Source: Actinopolyspora lacussalsi subsp. righensis (GTDB lineage Bacteria > Actinomycetota > Actinomycetes > Mycobacteriales > Pseudonocardiaceae). From it: a stretch of DNA of 64,000 nucleotides. Every line of letters starts with the position of its first letter. Within the stretch, counting starts at the first letter, position 1. Position numbers and translations under genes: made by a program. The notes under the pieces were generated by a model that was not told the DNA's origin, made no database searches, and saw only the letters and a program-made list of their open reading frames with translations. Shown piece by piece: positions 1-8,322 of this stretch. The stretch lies in contig NZ_FPAT01000010.1 in the NCBI RefSeq assembly GCF_900116555.1, positions 62,001-126,000 on the forward strand. Reading direction: 5' to 3'.

Positions 1-171
1 GCCGAGCACGGCGACGTTGTTGCCGCACAGCTGGATCGGGACGGCGCTGATGTTGTTGTCGTTGAGCACGTTGATGCCGTCGTTGTCCTTGGAGTCGGCG
101 CTGGCCATGGGGGCCATGGCGACCATGCCGGCGGCGGCGATACCCATGGTGGCGGCGGTCTTCTTCAGCAT
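1..171 (-). CDS. chaplin-like small secreted protein (3' end missing)
   Basis: The reverse strand starts at ATG 171 and stays open to the window edge (57 codons seen). The N-terminus is a clear Sec signal peptide: MLKKTAA, then an Ala/Met-rich core, ending in an APMASA-type cleavage site. The visible mature part includes INVLNDNN and then VPIQLCGNNVAVLG. That last stretch resembles the core of chaplins, short surface-active actinomycete proteins with a conserved Cys and Asn-rich beta segments. A GGGAG-like ribosome site precedes the start. The role would be coating of aerial hyphae or spores. Only the first part is visible, so other small secreted proteins cannot be excluded. Confidence 0.6.
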   Translation of the reverse strand, partial: MLKKTAATMGIAAAGMVAMAPMASADSKDNDGINVLNDNNISAVPIQLCGNNVAVLG

Positions 172-487
172 TTTCTCGCTCCCTGTCGGTACGGGTGATT
201 CGTGGAACGCGGTTCGCACGACGGAACCCCAGAAAATTCCGCCGTGGGCGCGCACACGAAGGAAACCTATCGACTGCATGATCGCGAGGAAAGCTCGATA
301 ACACTATCGTGTAAATATCTAATTTGGTTTCTAAAGGTATCTTTCGGGTGACACACGAAAGGCGACGTTGGTGCTCGGAATGATTCGACGGAAGCTTTCC
401 GGTCGTGCGTCACCCTCGGGGGCGAACACCCCGATCCCCGCGGCGTGAACACGGCACGAAAGCCGCGAACTCCGCTATCCTGCCGAC
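172..487. promoter_or_regulatory. divergent promoter region with small dyad
   Basis: No gene is supported in these 316 bases between two divergent genes. The middle (about 290-350) is unusually AT-rich for this genome. It contains an inverted repeat with arms CGATA/TATCG (296-309), a candidate operator or start-site element for the chaplin-like gene. Next to the rightward gene, TATCCT (476-481) resembles a -10 box only six bases before the ATG, with no Shine-Dalgarno sequence, so that transcript may be leaderless or nearly so. Confidence 0.4.
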
Positions 488-1678
488 ATGCCCGAAGTGC
501 CGGTCGCCGAGTACCTCGTCCTCGGCCTGCGGTTCGGGCGGCTGTCCCTCGGCTTCGTGCAGAGCTACACCGGCGATCGTGCGCTGCGCGGGCAGGTGGA
601 CCGCGAGCCCGCACCGCTTCCCGGCTTGCTCGCCTCCCAGGCACGCGGACTGCGTCGAACCGTCCGGCGGGCCGCGCTGGATGCCGACCGTACTGATTTC
701 CTGCTCGGGCAGCTCGCCGCGCTGGACTGCGCCGCCCGTGGGCTCGCCGGGGGTCCCGTGTCGTTCGCGGGCAGGCTGCGCCGCTGCTTCCAGCTCGAGG
801 TGGACCGCACCGACCCCGAGCACTACGCGGCGGTCCACGACGAACTCGCCCACTGGCTGCCCCGGGGTGCCACGCTGGTCGAGCGGGTGGCGAACTTCCG
901 CGAACGCGAACGCGTTTCGGCGGAAGCGCTGCCCGACTGCGTGCGTGCCCTCTCCGAAGCCTTCCGAGTCCGGGCCCGAGCGGCGTTCCGGCTGCCGGTG
1001 CACGAGCGGGTGACGTACCGGTTCCGGCACGATCCTTCCTTCGGCGGGCTGCAGCACTACCTCGGCGGTGGCCGCTCCGTCGTCACCGTCAGCACCGCCG
1101 TGCCGCACCGCCTCAGCGATCTGCCCAGGCTGCTGGCGCACGAGAGCTATCCCGGCCACCACACCCAGCACTGTCGCGACACGCTTCCCGAACACGACAT
1201 CGCGCTCACCGACACCCCGCAGTGCACGATCTCGGAGGGACTGGCCGAACGGGCGCTGGACGTGCTGCTCGGTCCGGCCTGGGGAGCCCGGGTTCGTGAG
1301 GTGCTCCACGGGATCCTGCCGGTGCCGGCGGCGGAGGACCTCGAACGGATGGACGCCGCGCGGCGCGTGCTCGCCGGGGTACGGCGGGACGCCGCGCTGA
1401 TGCTGCACGAGCACGGCACCGATCCCCACCGGGTGCGCGAGTACCTGCGGCGCTGGTTGCTGCTGGACGACTCACGTGCCCGGGTGCTGCTGGAACGCCT
1501 CTCCGACCCTTCCACCGCCGCGTACGCCGTCGTCTGCCCAACCGCGTACGAGTTGACCGGTGCCTGGTTGGACGCCGAAGGTCCCGAACACCGCCGCGTT
1601 CGCTACGAACGGCTGCTGGATCGGCCGCTGCAGCCGCACACCCTGCGGTCCGAGCTCTCCGGCAGAATCGCCGCTTGA
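488..1678 (+). CDS. DUF885-like zinc metallopeptidase family protein
   Basis: A 396-residue protein with a gluzincin-like motif HESYPGHH (H218, E219, H224, H225), followed by a downstream Glu in SEGLAE that could complete the metal site. The HExYPGHH form and mostly helical composition match the DUF885 family, often annotated as uncharacterised metallopeptidases. No signal peptide or membrane segment is seen, so it should be cytoplasmic. The chosen ATG has no ribosome site but a -10-like TATCCT lies just upstream, as expected for a leaderless mRNA. The sugar-kinase gene follows 46 bases later. Substrate is unknown. Assignment rests on the motif and overall look only. Confidence 0.6.
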   Translation: MPEVPVAEYLVLGLRFGRLSLGFVQSYTGDRALRGQVDREPAPLPGLLASQARGLRRTVRRAALDADRTDFLLGQLAALDCAARGLAGGPVSFAGRLRRCFQLEVDRTDPEHYAAVHDELAHWLPRGATLVERVANFRERERVSAEALPDCVRALSEAFRVRARAAFRLPVHERVTYRFRHDPSFGGLQHYLGGGRSVVTVSTAVPHRLSDLPRLLAHESYPGHHTQHCRDTLPEHDIALTDTPQCTISEGLAERALDVLLGPAWGARVREVLHGILPVPAAEDLERMDAARRVLAGVRRDAALMLHEHGTDPHRVREYLRRWLLLDDSRARVLLERLSDPSTAAYAVVCPTAYELTGAWLDAEGPEHRRVRYERLLDRPLQPHTLRSELSGRIAA

Positions 1679-1683
1679 CTACT

Positions 1684-1706
1684 CCCCGACGTGAACGCCG
1701 GGGTTT
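1684..1706 (+). terminator. possible weak intrinsic terminator
   Basis: CCCCG (1684-1688) and CGGGG (1699-1703) form a five-base GC stem followed by TTT, in the gap between the metallopeptidase and the PfkB kinase genes. It is short, so read-through into the kinase is likely. Confidence 0.3.
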
Positions 1707-1724
1707 CCGCCGATCGGAGGACCG

Positions 1725-2603
1725 ATGAGCCGACGCGCCGTGCTGTGCTCCGGGATGGTCACGCTGGACCTGCTGCAGCGGGTGGCCGAGTTCCCGGGGC
1801 CGAACGAGAAGACCACCGCCGAGCGGGCAGAGCTGAGCGCGGGCGGTCCTGCCACCGGGGCCGCCGTCACCGCCGCCGCGCTCGGTTCGGAGGTGAGCCT
1901 GCTGACGGCACTGGGAAGTCATCCGATGGCCGGGGTGGTGGCGGACGAACTCGCCGAGCACGGAGTCGAACTGCTCGACGTCACTCCCGACAGCGGGACG
2001 CCGCCGGTGGTCTCCGCCGTGACGGTGCACAGCACGACCGGTAGCCGCAGCGTGGTCTCGCGCGCCCCGAAGGATGCCGATCCGGAGCCGGGCGCACTGC
2101 TGCGGACCGTCCCCGACGCGGTGCTCGTGGACGGTCATCGTCCCGTGCTCGCGCGAGCGGCCATGTGGCACGCCGGACAGGCCGGTGCTCCCGTGGTGCT
2201 CGACGGTGGCAGTTGGAAACCAGTGCTCGCCGAGATCCTCCCCCGAGTGGACCTCGCGGTCTGCTCCGCCGACTTCCGGGTTCCCGGCACCACCGAGCTC
2301 GACGAGCAGCCCGCCGCGCTGTTCGAACGCGGAGTGGGGGCCGTGGCGATCACCCGGGGTCCCCGCGACGTGCTCTGGTGGTTGCCGGACGGCGCGAGCG
2401 GCAGCGTTCCGGTGCCCGAGGTCGAGGCGGTGGACACGCTCGGCGCGGGCGATGTGTTCCACGGTGCGGTGGTTCACGCGGTCGCCGGTGGTGCCCCGCT
2501 GTCCGGCCTGCCCGACACGCTTTCGTTCGCGGCCGGGATCGCCGCCGACCGGGTGCGCCGTCCGGGGCGTGGGGAGTGGTTGCGCGGCATGTCCCCTCGC
2601 TGA
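1725..2603 (+). CDS. PfkB-family sugar/nucleoside kinase
   Basis: A 292-residue ribokinase-like protein. The N-terminal part carries the GGPATGAAVTAAALG segment typical of the PfkB substrate-binding region. The C-terminal part has DTLGAGDVFHGA, the PfkB signature 2 with the catalytic Asp and anion hole (GAGD). Such enzymes transfer the ATP gamma-phosphate to a sugar hydroxyl in the cytoplasm. The precise substrate (ribose, fructose, sulfofructose or another) cannot be told. The start is ATG 1725, preceded by CGGAGG at good spacing. It may be co-transcribed with the upstream gene. Confidence 0.85.
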   Translation: MSRRAVLCSGMVTLDLLQRVAEFPGPNEKTTAERAELSAGGPATGAAVTAAALGSEVSLLTALGSHPMAGVVADELAEHGVELLDVTPDSGTPPVVSAVTVHSTTGSRSVVSRAPKDADPEPGALLRTVPDAVLVDGHRPVLARAAMWHAGQAGAPVVLDGGSWKPVLAEILPRVDLAVCSADFRVPGTTELDEQPAALFERGVGAVAITRGPRDVLWWLPDGASGSVPVPEVEAVDTLGAGDVFHGAVVHAVAGGAPLSGLPDTLSFAAGIAADRVRRPGRGEWLRGMSPR

Positions 2604-2964
2604 CTCGGGGAGGCGGTGCGAACCGCGGGATCGATTCCGTGCGGCGTGCGGGGGCGAAACACCCCACGGCCCACGGTCGGGTGATGGGTTCACCGTAGGG
2701 GCCGTGCGGGTGTGCACACTGTGGCTTCCGGGTGACGATTCGTTTAATCACCTGTGTGGCTGCCTGCCAACGTCCGATCACACGGGTAGCGTCCGCGGTG
2801 ACGGGTCGTGCAGTTGCGGCCCGTCCGGGGAGGCCCTTCACCCGTGTCGAAGGTCGGATCGGGCTCCACCGGGTGGCTGCCCACGGCCCGACTCCGACGG
2901 GGTGCGGGGCGGCCCGGCCCGCCGACGAACGGGCGCGGTCGCTCGTGCCCGTTAGGGAGTAGCC
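2604..2964. other. gene-free interval upstream of the PIN-PhoH gene
   Basis: These 361 bases hold no convincing gene; the short open frames have no ribosome sites or recognisable motifs. A possible terminator hairpin sits near the left end (2645-2668). The remainder presumably holds the promoter of the PIN-PhoH gene, but no clear -35/-10 pair was found. Confidence 0.4.
2645..2668 (+). terminator. possible terminator after PfkB kinase gene
   Basis: A small hairpin has CGT...ACG outer pairs and a GGGG/CCCC inner stem around an eight-base loop, 40 bases after the kinase stop. There is no U-tract, so it is only a candidate. Confidence 0.3.
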
Positions 2965-4359
2965 GTGATGACACGACGTTCCCAGCAAGCGGAGCCCCTG
3001 TCCGGTTCCGAAAGCGTGAATTCCTCAGCTCCCGCACCGCGTCCGTCGGACGCGGCCGAGGGAAGGGGAGTGCGTAGCTACGTCCTGGACACTTCTGTGC
3101 TGTTGTCGGACCCCTGGGCTTTCACCAGGTTCGCCGAGCACAGTGTCGTCCTGCCACTGGTCGTGATCAGCGAGTTGGAAGGCAAGCGCCACCACCCCGA
3201 ACTGGGATGGTTCGCACGGGAGGCGCTGCGCGGTCTCGACGACCTGCGACTGCGACACGGCAAGTTGGACGAGCCGGTTCCGGTCGGTGAGTCGGGTGGT
3301 CGACTGCACGTCGAGTTGAACCACTCCGACCCCGAAGTGCTGCCTCCGGGGTTTCGCAACGAGTCCAACGACGCCCGCATCCTGGCGTGCGCGCTGAACC
3401 TGGCCGGTGACGGTCACCTGGTGACCCTGATCAGCAAGGACATGCCGCTGCGGGTCAAGGCCGCCGCGGTGGCGTTGGACGCGGACGAGTACCGGGCGCA
3501 GGACGTGATCTCCACCGGTTGGTCCGGCATGACCGATCTGGACGTGCCGCCCAATGAGGTGGACACGCTGTTCAAGTCCGGCTCGGTGGAGTTGGCCGAA
3601 GCCGCCGAACTCCCGGTCAACACCGGGTTGCGGCTGCTCGCGGGAACGAAGAACGCGCTGGGCCGGGTGACCCCGGACAAGACGGTGCGGCTGGTGCGCG
3701 GTGAGCGCGAGGCGTTCGGGCTGCACGGTCGCTCCGCCGAGCAGCGGATAGCCCTGGATCTGCTGCTGGACCCCGAGGTCGGCATCGTCTCGCTGGGCGG
3801 TCGGGCCGGAACCGGCAAGTCCGCGCTGGCGCTGTGCGCCGGGCTGGAATCCGTGATGGAACAGAACAGGCACCGCAAGGTGATGGTCTTCCGGCCGCTC
3901 TACGCGGTGGGCGGGCAGCAGCTCGGCTACCTGCCCGGCAGCGAGGACGACAAGATGCAGCCCTGGGGGCAGGCGGTCTACGACACGCTGGGCGCGCTCG
4001 CGGGGCAGAACGTCATCGACGAGGTCATCGACCGGGAGATGCTCGAAGTGCTGCCGTTGACCCACATCAGGGGGCGCTCGCTGCACGACTCCTTCGTGAT
4101 CGTCGACGAGGCGCAGTCGCTGGAGCGCAACGTGCTGCTGACGGTGCTGTCGCGGCTGGGTGCCAATTCGCGGGTGGTGCTCACCCACGACGTGGCGCAG
4201 CGCGACAACCTGCGCGTCGGCAGGCACGACGGTGTGGCGGCCGTGATCGAGAAGCTCAAGGGCCACCCGCTGTTCGCGCACGTCACACTGACCCGCTCCG
4301 AGCGGTCCCCGGTGGCGGCCCTGGTTACCGAGATGCTGGAGGGTGAGTTCATGAGCTGA
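2965..4359 (+). CDS. PIN-PhoH fusion protein (PhoH2-type RNA helicase/nuclease)
   Basis: A 464-residue protein with two domains. An N-terminal PIN nuclease-like domain begins at YVLDTSVLL (about residue 37), with acidic residues later in [11 protein letters not shown]-terminal PhoH P-loop ATPase has Walker [14 protein letters not shown] and Walker [10 protein letters not shown]. This arrangement is that of YlaK/PhoH2 proteins, reported to couple ATP-dependent RNA unwinding with PIN RNase activity. The start is uncertain: GTG 2965 or ATG 2968 after AGGGAG, while GTG 3070 after AAGGGGA, right before the PIN domain, is also possible. A strong hairpin terminator follows. It is probably a housekeeping gene unrelated to the biosynthetic cluster. 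Confidence 0.85.
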   Translation: MMTRRSQQAEPLSGSESVNSSAPAPRPSDAAEGRGVRSYVLDTSVLLSDPWAFTRFAEHSVVLPLVVISELEGKRHHPELGWFAREALRGLDDLRLRHGKLDEPVPVGESGGRLHVELNHSDPEVLPPGFRNESNDARILACALNLAGDGHLVTLISKDMPLRVKAAAVALDADEYRAQDVISTGWSGMTDLDVPPNEVDTLFKSGSVELAEAAELPVNTGLRLLAGTKNALGRVTPDKTVRLVRGEREAFGLHGRSAEQRIALDLLLDPEVGIVSLGGRAGTGKSALALCAGLESVMEQNRHRKVMVFRPLYAVGGQQLGYLPGSEDDKMQPWGQAVYDTLGALAGQNVIDEVIDREMLEVLPLTHIRGRSLHDSFVIVDEAQSLERNVLLTVLSRLGANSRVVLTHDVAQRDNLRVGRHDGVAAVIEKLKGHPLFAHVTLTRSERSPVAALVTEMLEGEFMS

Positions 4360-4395
4360 CGCCCCCGCCAGGGGCGAGCCCTCGAAGGACGGCGT

Positions 4396-4433
4396 GGCCG
4401 GGCGGCGATTTCGCGAGAAATCGACACCCGGCC
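4396..4433. terminator. bidirectional hairpin terminator
   Basis: A nested stem has outer arms GGCCGGG (4396-4402) and CCCGGCC (4427-4433) and inner arms CGATTTC (4406-4412) and GAAATCG (4417-4423) around a GCGA loop. It lies between the convergent PIN-PhoH and DUF397 genes and should serve both. Confidence 0.75.
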
Positions 4434-4481
4434 ACGGCCGGTCGTGTCAACTCCGCCCGGTCCGGCGGTGTCCCGGTGCTC

Positions 4482-4691
4482 TCATCGCCGGTGCTCGTCG
4501 AGGGTGGTCGCGGTGTGGAGGAAGGCGTGCCAGGCGTGGTGGGTGAAGGTGTGGACGGGGCCGTCGGGGTTCTTGGAGTCGCGGACGCCCACGGCGGTGT
4601 CGGTGAGTCGTACTTCCACGCAGTTGTCACTGGCTACCGCGCTGTAGGAGCTCTTCAGCCATCCACCCTGCTTATTGGTCGTCTGTGCCAT
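4482..4691 (-). CDS. DUF397 small protein (Scr1-partner type)
   Basis: A 69-residue protein with the DUF397 pattern: WLKSSYSAVASDNCVEVR followed by VRDSKNPDGPVHTF. These proteins are very common in actinomycetes, nearly always beside an XRE regulator with a DUF5753 domain, and in Streptomyces they are described as partners (toxin-like or signalling) of that regulator. Here it starts at ATG 4691, four bases after the stop of the XRE gene, with AAGGAG overlapping the end of that gene, so the two are translationally coupled. Its biochemical role is unresolved. Confidence 0.85.
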   Translation of the reverse strand: MAQTTNKQGGWLKSSYSAVASDNCVEVRLTDTAVGVRDSKNPDGPVHTFTHHAWHAFLHTATTLDEHRR

Positions 4692-4695
4692 GTTC

Positions 4696-5559
4696 TCAAT
4701 TCTCCTTCGCGAGGCGCTCGATGAACTCTAGGGAGGTTTCGTGCGGTGCGGTGAGCAGACTGAGTCGTTGTGAGACGGCGCGTAGCACTTCGATGTCTGA
4801 TCGCTCGTCGAAGTAGGTGGAGGGGCCGTAAACAACCGAGGAGAAACCGACCGGTGCTCCGTCGTTGCCGAAGTCGAACACGGTGAAACCACCACCTCTT
4901 GCCGGATTCGGAGCATCGCATCGCAACAGTCGCACGGTCGTGTCCGGTTGTTCGTCTACCAATCGGAGGATGTGCAGTGCCTGCTCGCGCCTTGTCTTGT
5001 CCCCTTTCGGGGTGAAACGCAGCGAGTCCTCGGTGACGAAGAAACACAGCTTTTTACCCGGTTCGGAGCGCAGTGTCCTGTTCTGGCGTTCCAACCGGAA
5101 GCTAACTCGTCGATCGATTTCGTCATCGTTGCTGTTCCGCCAGGTTCCGGCGGCTTCCTCCATGGCTGCTCTCAAGTACTCGGGTGATTGGAGCAGCCCT
5201 GGAACGACGCCGGGCTCGTAGCTGGTGATCTCGGTCGCGCTGGCTTCCAGATCGGCGAACCGTTGGTAAGCCCGGGGCAACACGTCGGTATAGGGCCGCC
5301 TCGGCTGTCTTTTTCGTGCTTCTGCGGCAAGGGCCAGCGCGGCATCGCGTTCCTCACCGTTGGTTTCGTAGAGATCCAACAGCTTTTCGAGGTCGCTGGG
5401 ACTGATGGTGCTTCTGCCCTCTTCCAGCTCCGCGATACGTGAGCGGACCTTGCCCAGCGTTGCGGCGGCCTCTTGGCGTGTTCGTCGGCTTGCTTCCCGA
5501 AGCCGCCGCAGCGTCAGGCCCAGTTGTCGACGTTCCAGCGTCTGACGTACGCGGCCCAT
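4696..5559 (-). CDS. XRE-family regulator with DUF5753 (Scr1-like)
   Basis: A 287-residue protein. Residues about 13-70 form an XRE helix-turn-helix (GLTLRRLREASRRTRQEAA, then SRIAELEEGRSTIS). The rest fits DUF5753: SYEPGVVPGLLQSPEYLRA is its hallmark. Such proteins are DNA-binding regulators paired with DUF397 proteins. The start is ATG 5559 after AGGAGG. The divergent intergenic region contains two near-identical palindromes (5615-5630 and 5644-5658) that are good operator candidates for this regulator, implying autoregulation and control of the small divergent gene. Members of this pair often affect development or antibiotic production, but no specific link is visible here. Confidence 0.9.
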   Translation of the reverse strand: MGRVRQTLERRQLGLTLRRLREASRRTRQEAAATLGKVRSRIAELEEGRSTISPSDLEKLLDLYETNGEERDAALALAAEARKRQPRRPYTDVLPRAYQRFADLEASATEITSYEPGVVPGLLQSPEYLRAAMEEAAGTWRNSNDDEIDRRVSFRLERQNRTLRSEPGKKLCFFVTEDSLRFTPKGDKTRREQALHILRLVDEQPDTTVRLLRCDAPNPARGGGFTVFDFGNDGAPVGFSSVVYGPSTYFDERSDIEVLRAVSQRLSLLTAPHETSLEFIERLAKEN

Positions 5560-5614
5560 TTCGAACCTCCTGTGTGCGGGCTGGACGGCTTCTCACTCGA
5601 TCAGTGTATTTCTA

Positions 5615-5658
5615 GGTCCGATAGCGGACCTTAAGCTGAGTAAGTCCGATATCGGATC
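5615..5658. promoter_or_regulatory. tandem palindromic operators
   Basis: Two related palindromes lie 28 bases apart (centre to centre) between the XRE gene and the divergent small gene. Site 1 is GGTCCGATAGCGGACC (5615-5630). Site 2 has the perfect core TCCGATATCGGA (5645-5656). The shared pattern GTCCGATAnCGGAnC suggests two dimers of one regulator, most likely the XRE protein. Confidence 0.7.
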
Positions 5659-5708
5659 AATTGTTTTGTTGTCGTGTCGAGCTTAGCCAACGTTCGGGAA
5701 GGTGGATC

Positions 5709-5942
5709 ATGAGTCTTTACCGGCACACCGGGGTATCGGTGGAGTCCTACGTGGAGATGGCCCGTGGGGTGGCGGTCCGCTGTGAGGTGGACCGGCTCAA
5801 CGAGCAGGCCAACCTCGCGTTCGGTTCCTCGGAGAGCTTCGTGCTCAGTCTGGATCGCGACGCGCTCGAACAGCTGGTGTCGCTGGGCAGCCGTGCCATC
5901 GCCGAACTCGACGTCGAGGGTGAGCCGTTGACTGTCATGTGA
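5709..5942 (+). CDS. small unknown protein divergent from XRE regulator
   Basis: A 77-residue soluble protein (MSLYRHTGVSVESYVEM to EGEPLTVM) of no family I recognise. It has no signal peptide or membrane helix; the composition is acidic with an Ala/Leu-rich C-terminal half. I chose ATG 5709 because GGAAGGTGG precedes it closely; a longer frame from 5661 would run through the promoter region. The shared operators with the XRE regulator imply co-regulation with the DUF397 pair. Confidence 0.6.
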   Translation: MSLYRHTGVSVESYVEMARGVAVRCEVDRLNEQANLAFGSSESFVLSLDRDALEQLVSLGSRAIAELDVEGEPLTVM

Positions 5943-5965
5943 GCGCGGTGTCCGCTGTCGCTGTT

Positions 5966-5997
5966 GTGTGGGTGCTGGCAGGGAGCGGTGCCCACAC
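5966..5997. terminator. possible terminator between convergent genes
   Basis: Arms GTGTGGG (5966-5972) and CCCACAC (5991-5997) enclose an 18-base loop between the small unknown gene and the convergent MarR gene. The loop is long and there is no T-tract, so confidence is modest. Confidence 0.35.
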
Positions 5998-6068
5998 GAG
6001 CGGTCGCTTACGCCGGGCGCGAGTTCCGCCCGTCGCACGGGTGCGCGTCTCTCCGAAGAGCGCCGGAC

Positions 6069-6548
6069 TCAGTCGGCAGCTCGGTCGGCGGCGGGGTTCC
6101 GGCCCGAGTCGTCGGTGGCCAGCACGCGCCCCAGCAGCTCGACCAGCGTGTCACGCTCCTCCTCCGTGAGGGGACTGAGCAGTTCTCGCTGCGCGGACCG
6201 GGCGACCGCTGCCATCTCCCCGGCGAGTTCCGCCCCGGCCGTGGTCAGCGTGACCCGGTGCCGACGTCGGTCCTCGGGGTCGCGCTCCCGGTGCACCAGT
6301 TCCCGTTGCTCCAGCTTGTCGAGGTAGCCGACGAGATGACTGCGGTTGAACCGGAGCCGATCGGCGAGCACGTGCTGCGTCAGCGGCCCGAAGTCCGAGA
6401 GCGCCGTGAGCACCGCGAAGTGCGGTAGCCGCAGTCCTCGTTCGGCGAGCGCCCCGTCCAGTTCCCGGTGGCCGATACGCGCGACGTGCCCCGCCAGGTA
6501 GGAGGGCAGCGAAAGCAGGCTCGGGGGACGTGTCTCGTGCTCGCTCAT
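6069..6548 (-). CDS. MarR-family transcriptional regulator
   Basis: A 159-residue winged-helix protein. The DNA-binding part is LTQHVLADRLRFNRSHLVGYLDKLEQRELVHRE, followed by the wing signature RDPEDRRRHRVTLT that marks MarR proteins. It probably represses a divergent target in response to a small molecule or oxidant. I chose ATG 6548; a GTG at 6566 would add six residues. A long imperfect dyad centred at 6592 lies immediately upstream. The divergent target appears to have been destroyed: only the tail of an FAD-dependent oxidoreductase remains at 6660. Confidence 0.9.
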   Translation of the reverse strand: MSEHETRPPSLLSLPSYLAGHVARIGHRELDGALAERGLRLPHFAVLTALSDFGPLTQHVLADRLRFNRSHLVGYLDKLEQRELVHRERDPEDRRRHRVTLTTAGAELAGEMAAVARSAQRELLSPLTEEERDTLVELLGRVLATDDSGRNPAADRAAD

Positions 6549-6567
6549 GAGTGCGACCCTGTCCACC

Positions 6568-6619
6568 CGCCAAATTCAGTCATACTGTAACTGTTACATA
6601 ATGACACTAATATTTGGCG
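6568..6619. promoter_or_regulatory. long dyad, probable MarR operator
   Basis: The core is the perfect repeat TGTAAC-T-GTTACA (6586-6598). Concentric with it are GTCAT (6579-6583) and ATGAC (6601-6605). A further outer pair is CGCCAAAT (6568-6575) and ATTTGGCG (6612-6619). The AT-rich 50-base dyad just before the marR start fits an autoregulatory operator. Confidence 0.75.
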
Positions 6620-6659
6620 CGGAACGAGCCGTTCCCGAACGCGAGGCGGGTGACGGTCC

Positions 6660-6845
6660 GTGGATATCGGAGTGGTGCCCACCAGCGGATACCTGGACGA
6701 GGAACTCGCGGCGGCCCGCCGGGAGGACGGCGCGCTCGACGCAACCCCCGGAACTCCGGCTGTCCGGGGCCGGGACCACGTGTTCGCCATAGGTGACCTC
6801 ACCTCGACTCCTGAGCGCCACAGCGGCTACGCGCGACGCGGTGCC
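6660..6845 (+). pseudogene. remnant of FAD-dependent oxidoreductase (C-terminal fragment)
   Basis: Translation from 6660 gives VVPTSGYLDEELAA, a spacer, then DHVFAIGDLTSTPE. That matches the C-terminal substrate/FAD-binding segment of AIF-like pyridine-nucleotide oxidoreductases, where a typical pattern is NSGYLDEELAA...VFALGDLT. An in-frame stop lies at 6651-6653 and there is no room for the FAD and NAD domains before the MarR operator. The frame then runs on into non-homologous sequence. I infer a deletion that removed the body of a gene formerly divergent from marR. Confidence 0.6.
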
Positions 6846-6882
6846 CGGCGAGCCTGCCGGGAACCGCCTCCTCGGAACTCCA

Positions 6883-6912
6883 TTCCCCGCGGAACAGGTT
6901 CCCCGCGGAACA
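6883..6912. repeat. short tandem repeat of a palindromic unit
   Basis: TTCCCCGCGGAACA occurs at 6883-6896 and again at 6899-6912, separated by GG. It lies in the debris between the oxidoreductase remnant and the end of the Nramp-like gene. Confidence 0.6.
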
Positions 6913-6962
6913 ACCGGGTCCGGCCCAGCGCCGGCCACGAGCACCGGAGTCCGGCGGCGGCA

Positions 6963-8255
6963 CTAGAACCAGCCCATGACCGCTTTGATGCTCACCCAGA
7001 TCGCCAGGGCGGTGGTCAGGACCAGGACGGTGTTCTCCGCGAGGCTCGCCTTGTGCTCGCCCAGATGGCTCGATTTGTTCACGAGGATCATGAGCCCGAT
7101 CGCCGTGATCGGCACGACGACGGCCTGCATCCCGGTGACGAAGATCGCCATCTCGACGAACCCGGGCATCCCGGGGATGGACCAGATGATGGGCGAGATC
7201 AGAATGAACAGGCTGAACCACTTGAACCACGGGTCGTCGTCGAACTTCCGTCCGAACTTCTCCCGGCGCTCCGGCCTGATCATGTGCAAACAGTCGATGA
7301 TGATTTTGGGGAAACCGTTCGCGTACCCGATCACGCTGCTGTAGAGGATTCCGAACGCCCCGAGGTAGAAGACGACGGCGCCGAACGTGCCCAGGTGCAG
7401 CGACAGTGCCTTGGAGATGTCCTCCAGGCTGTTGACCTCGATGTCGTTCGGGCTGAGGATCTCGGCGCCGACGACCCAGACCGTCAGGTTGATCACGATG
7501 GCGGCGCAGATGCCGAACAGGATGTCGTTACGCTGGATCCTCTTGTGGCGCACGCCCTTCCAGCCCTTCTCCTTCACGAAGTAGGGGTACAGGAAGTTGG
7601 CCATCGATCCCGCCACCGCTCCGATCAGTGAGAGGGCGACGGCGAAGACCCCGAACGCGCCGGTGTCGCTCGGAATGCCGAATCCCACCGTGCCCTTGAC
7701 GATCCCACCCACGTCGGGAACCGAGTAGATCGCCAGCCCCAGGAAGGCGGTCGTCATCAACACCAGGAGGAGTTTGAGGAGCTTCTCGATGGTGTTGTAG
7801 ACATTACGTCCGATGACGAACAGGCTGAGCAGCACCACGGCGCATGACCACAGGAACGGATGGCCGATACTGAATATCCAAGCGAGGGCCTCGCCCGCCC
7901 CGGTGATCATGTAGGCATTGAAGAAGTGCCCGCTGACGAGGATGGCGATTCCGATGAACCACGGGTAGTACTTGGAGACATCGTTGTAGCCCTCGACTAT
8001 CGTCTGCCCCTTCAGATTCAGAATCTGATACCTGCCCATGAGGTTCACGATGACGAACCGAACGATCAGGGAAAGGGCGAGCAGCCACATGAGGTTGTAC
8101 CCGTAGCTCGAGCCCGACACGGAGGCGGTGACGAGGTCACCGGCTCCCATCATGCTCAGGACGGCCACGATTCCCGGACCGAAGTTCCGGATTCGGACCA
8201 TGAATGATCTATCCGGGGTGTCCACGGCCGCATTGCCGCCTTCTTTTTGTTCCAT
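6963..8255 (-). CDS. Nramp-like membrane transporter, non-canonical
   Basis: A 430-residue integral membrane protein with about eleven hydrophobic segments. The start GPGIVAVLSMMGAGDLVTASVSG and overall layout resemble the Nramp/SLC11 fold. The metal-binding motif DPGN of helix 1 is replaced by GAGD. The MPH motif of helix 6 is also missing (SMANFLYPYF). It is therefore probably not a classical Mn/Fe importer but one of the Nramp-related transporters of other or unknown substrate. I take ATG 8255 (MEQKEGG), with CGAGG upstream; TTG 8261 is less likely. A 222-base leader with a hairpin separates it from the dehydrogenase gene upstream. Confidence 0.75.
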   Translation of the reverse strand: MEQKEGGNAAVDTPDRSFMVRIRNFGPGIVAVLSMMGAGDLVTASVSGSSYGYNLMWLLALSLIVRFVIVNLMGRYQILNLKGQTIVEGYNDVSKYYPWFIGIAILVSGHFFNAYMITGAGEALAWIFSIGHPFLWSCAVVLLSLFVIGRNVYNTIEKLLKLLLVLMTTAFLGLAIYSVPDVGGIVKGTVGFGIPSDTGAFGVFAVALSLIGAVAGSMANFLYPYFVKEKGWKGVRHKRIQRNDILFGICAAIVINLTVWVVGAEILSPNDIEVNSLEDISKALSLHLGTFGAVVFYLGAFGILYSSVIGYANGFPKIIIDCLHMIRPERREKFGRKFDDDPWFKWFSLFILISPIIWSIPGMPGFVEMAIFVTGMQAVVVPITAIGLMILVNKSSHLGEHKASLAENTVLVLTTALAIWVSIKAVMGWF

Positions 8256-8322
8256 CAGCAAAAACCTCGGTAATTCGTGGAATAGTAACTACTCGGTGCT
8301 GACGATTCGCGATGCTTTCGGT

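Noticed and set aside
410-2717. Long reverse-strand frames (339 and 503 residues) opposite the metallopeptidase and kinase genes
   Set aside because: They are typical GC-rich antisense frames with no motifs; the forward genes show clear family signatures.
6660-7631. A 323-residue forward frame
   Set aside because: Only its first 60 or so codons resemble a protein family (the oxidoreductase remnant). The rest is antisense to the Nramp-like gene.
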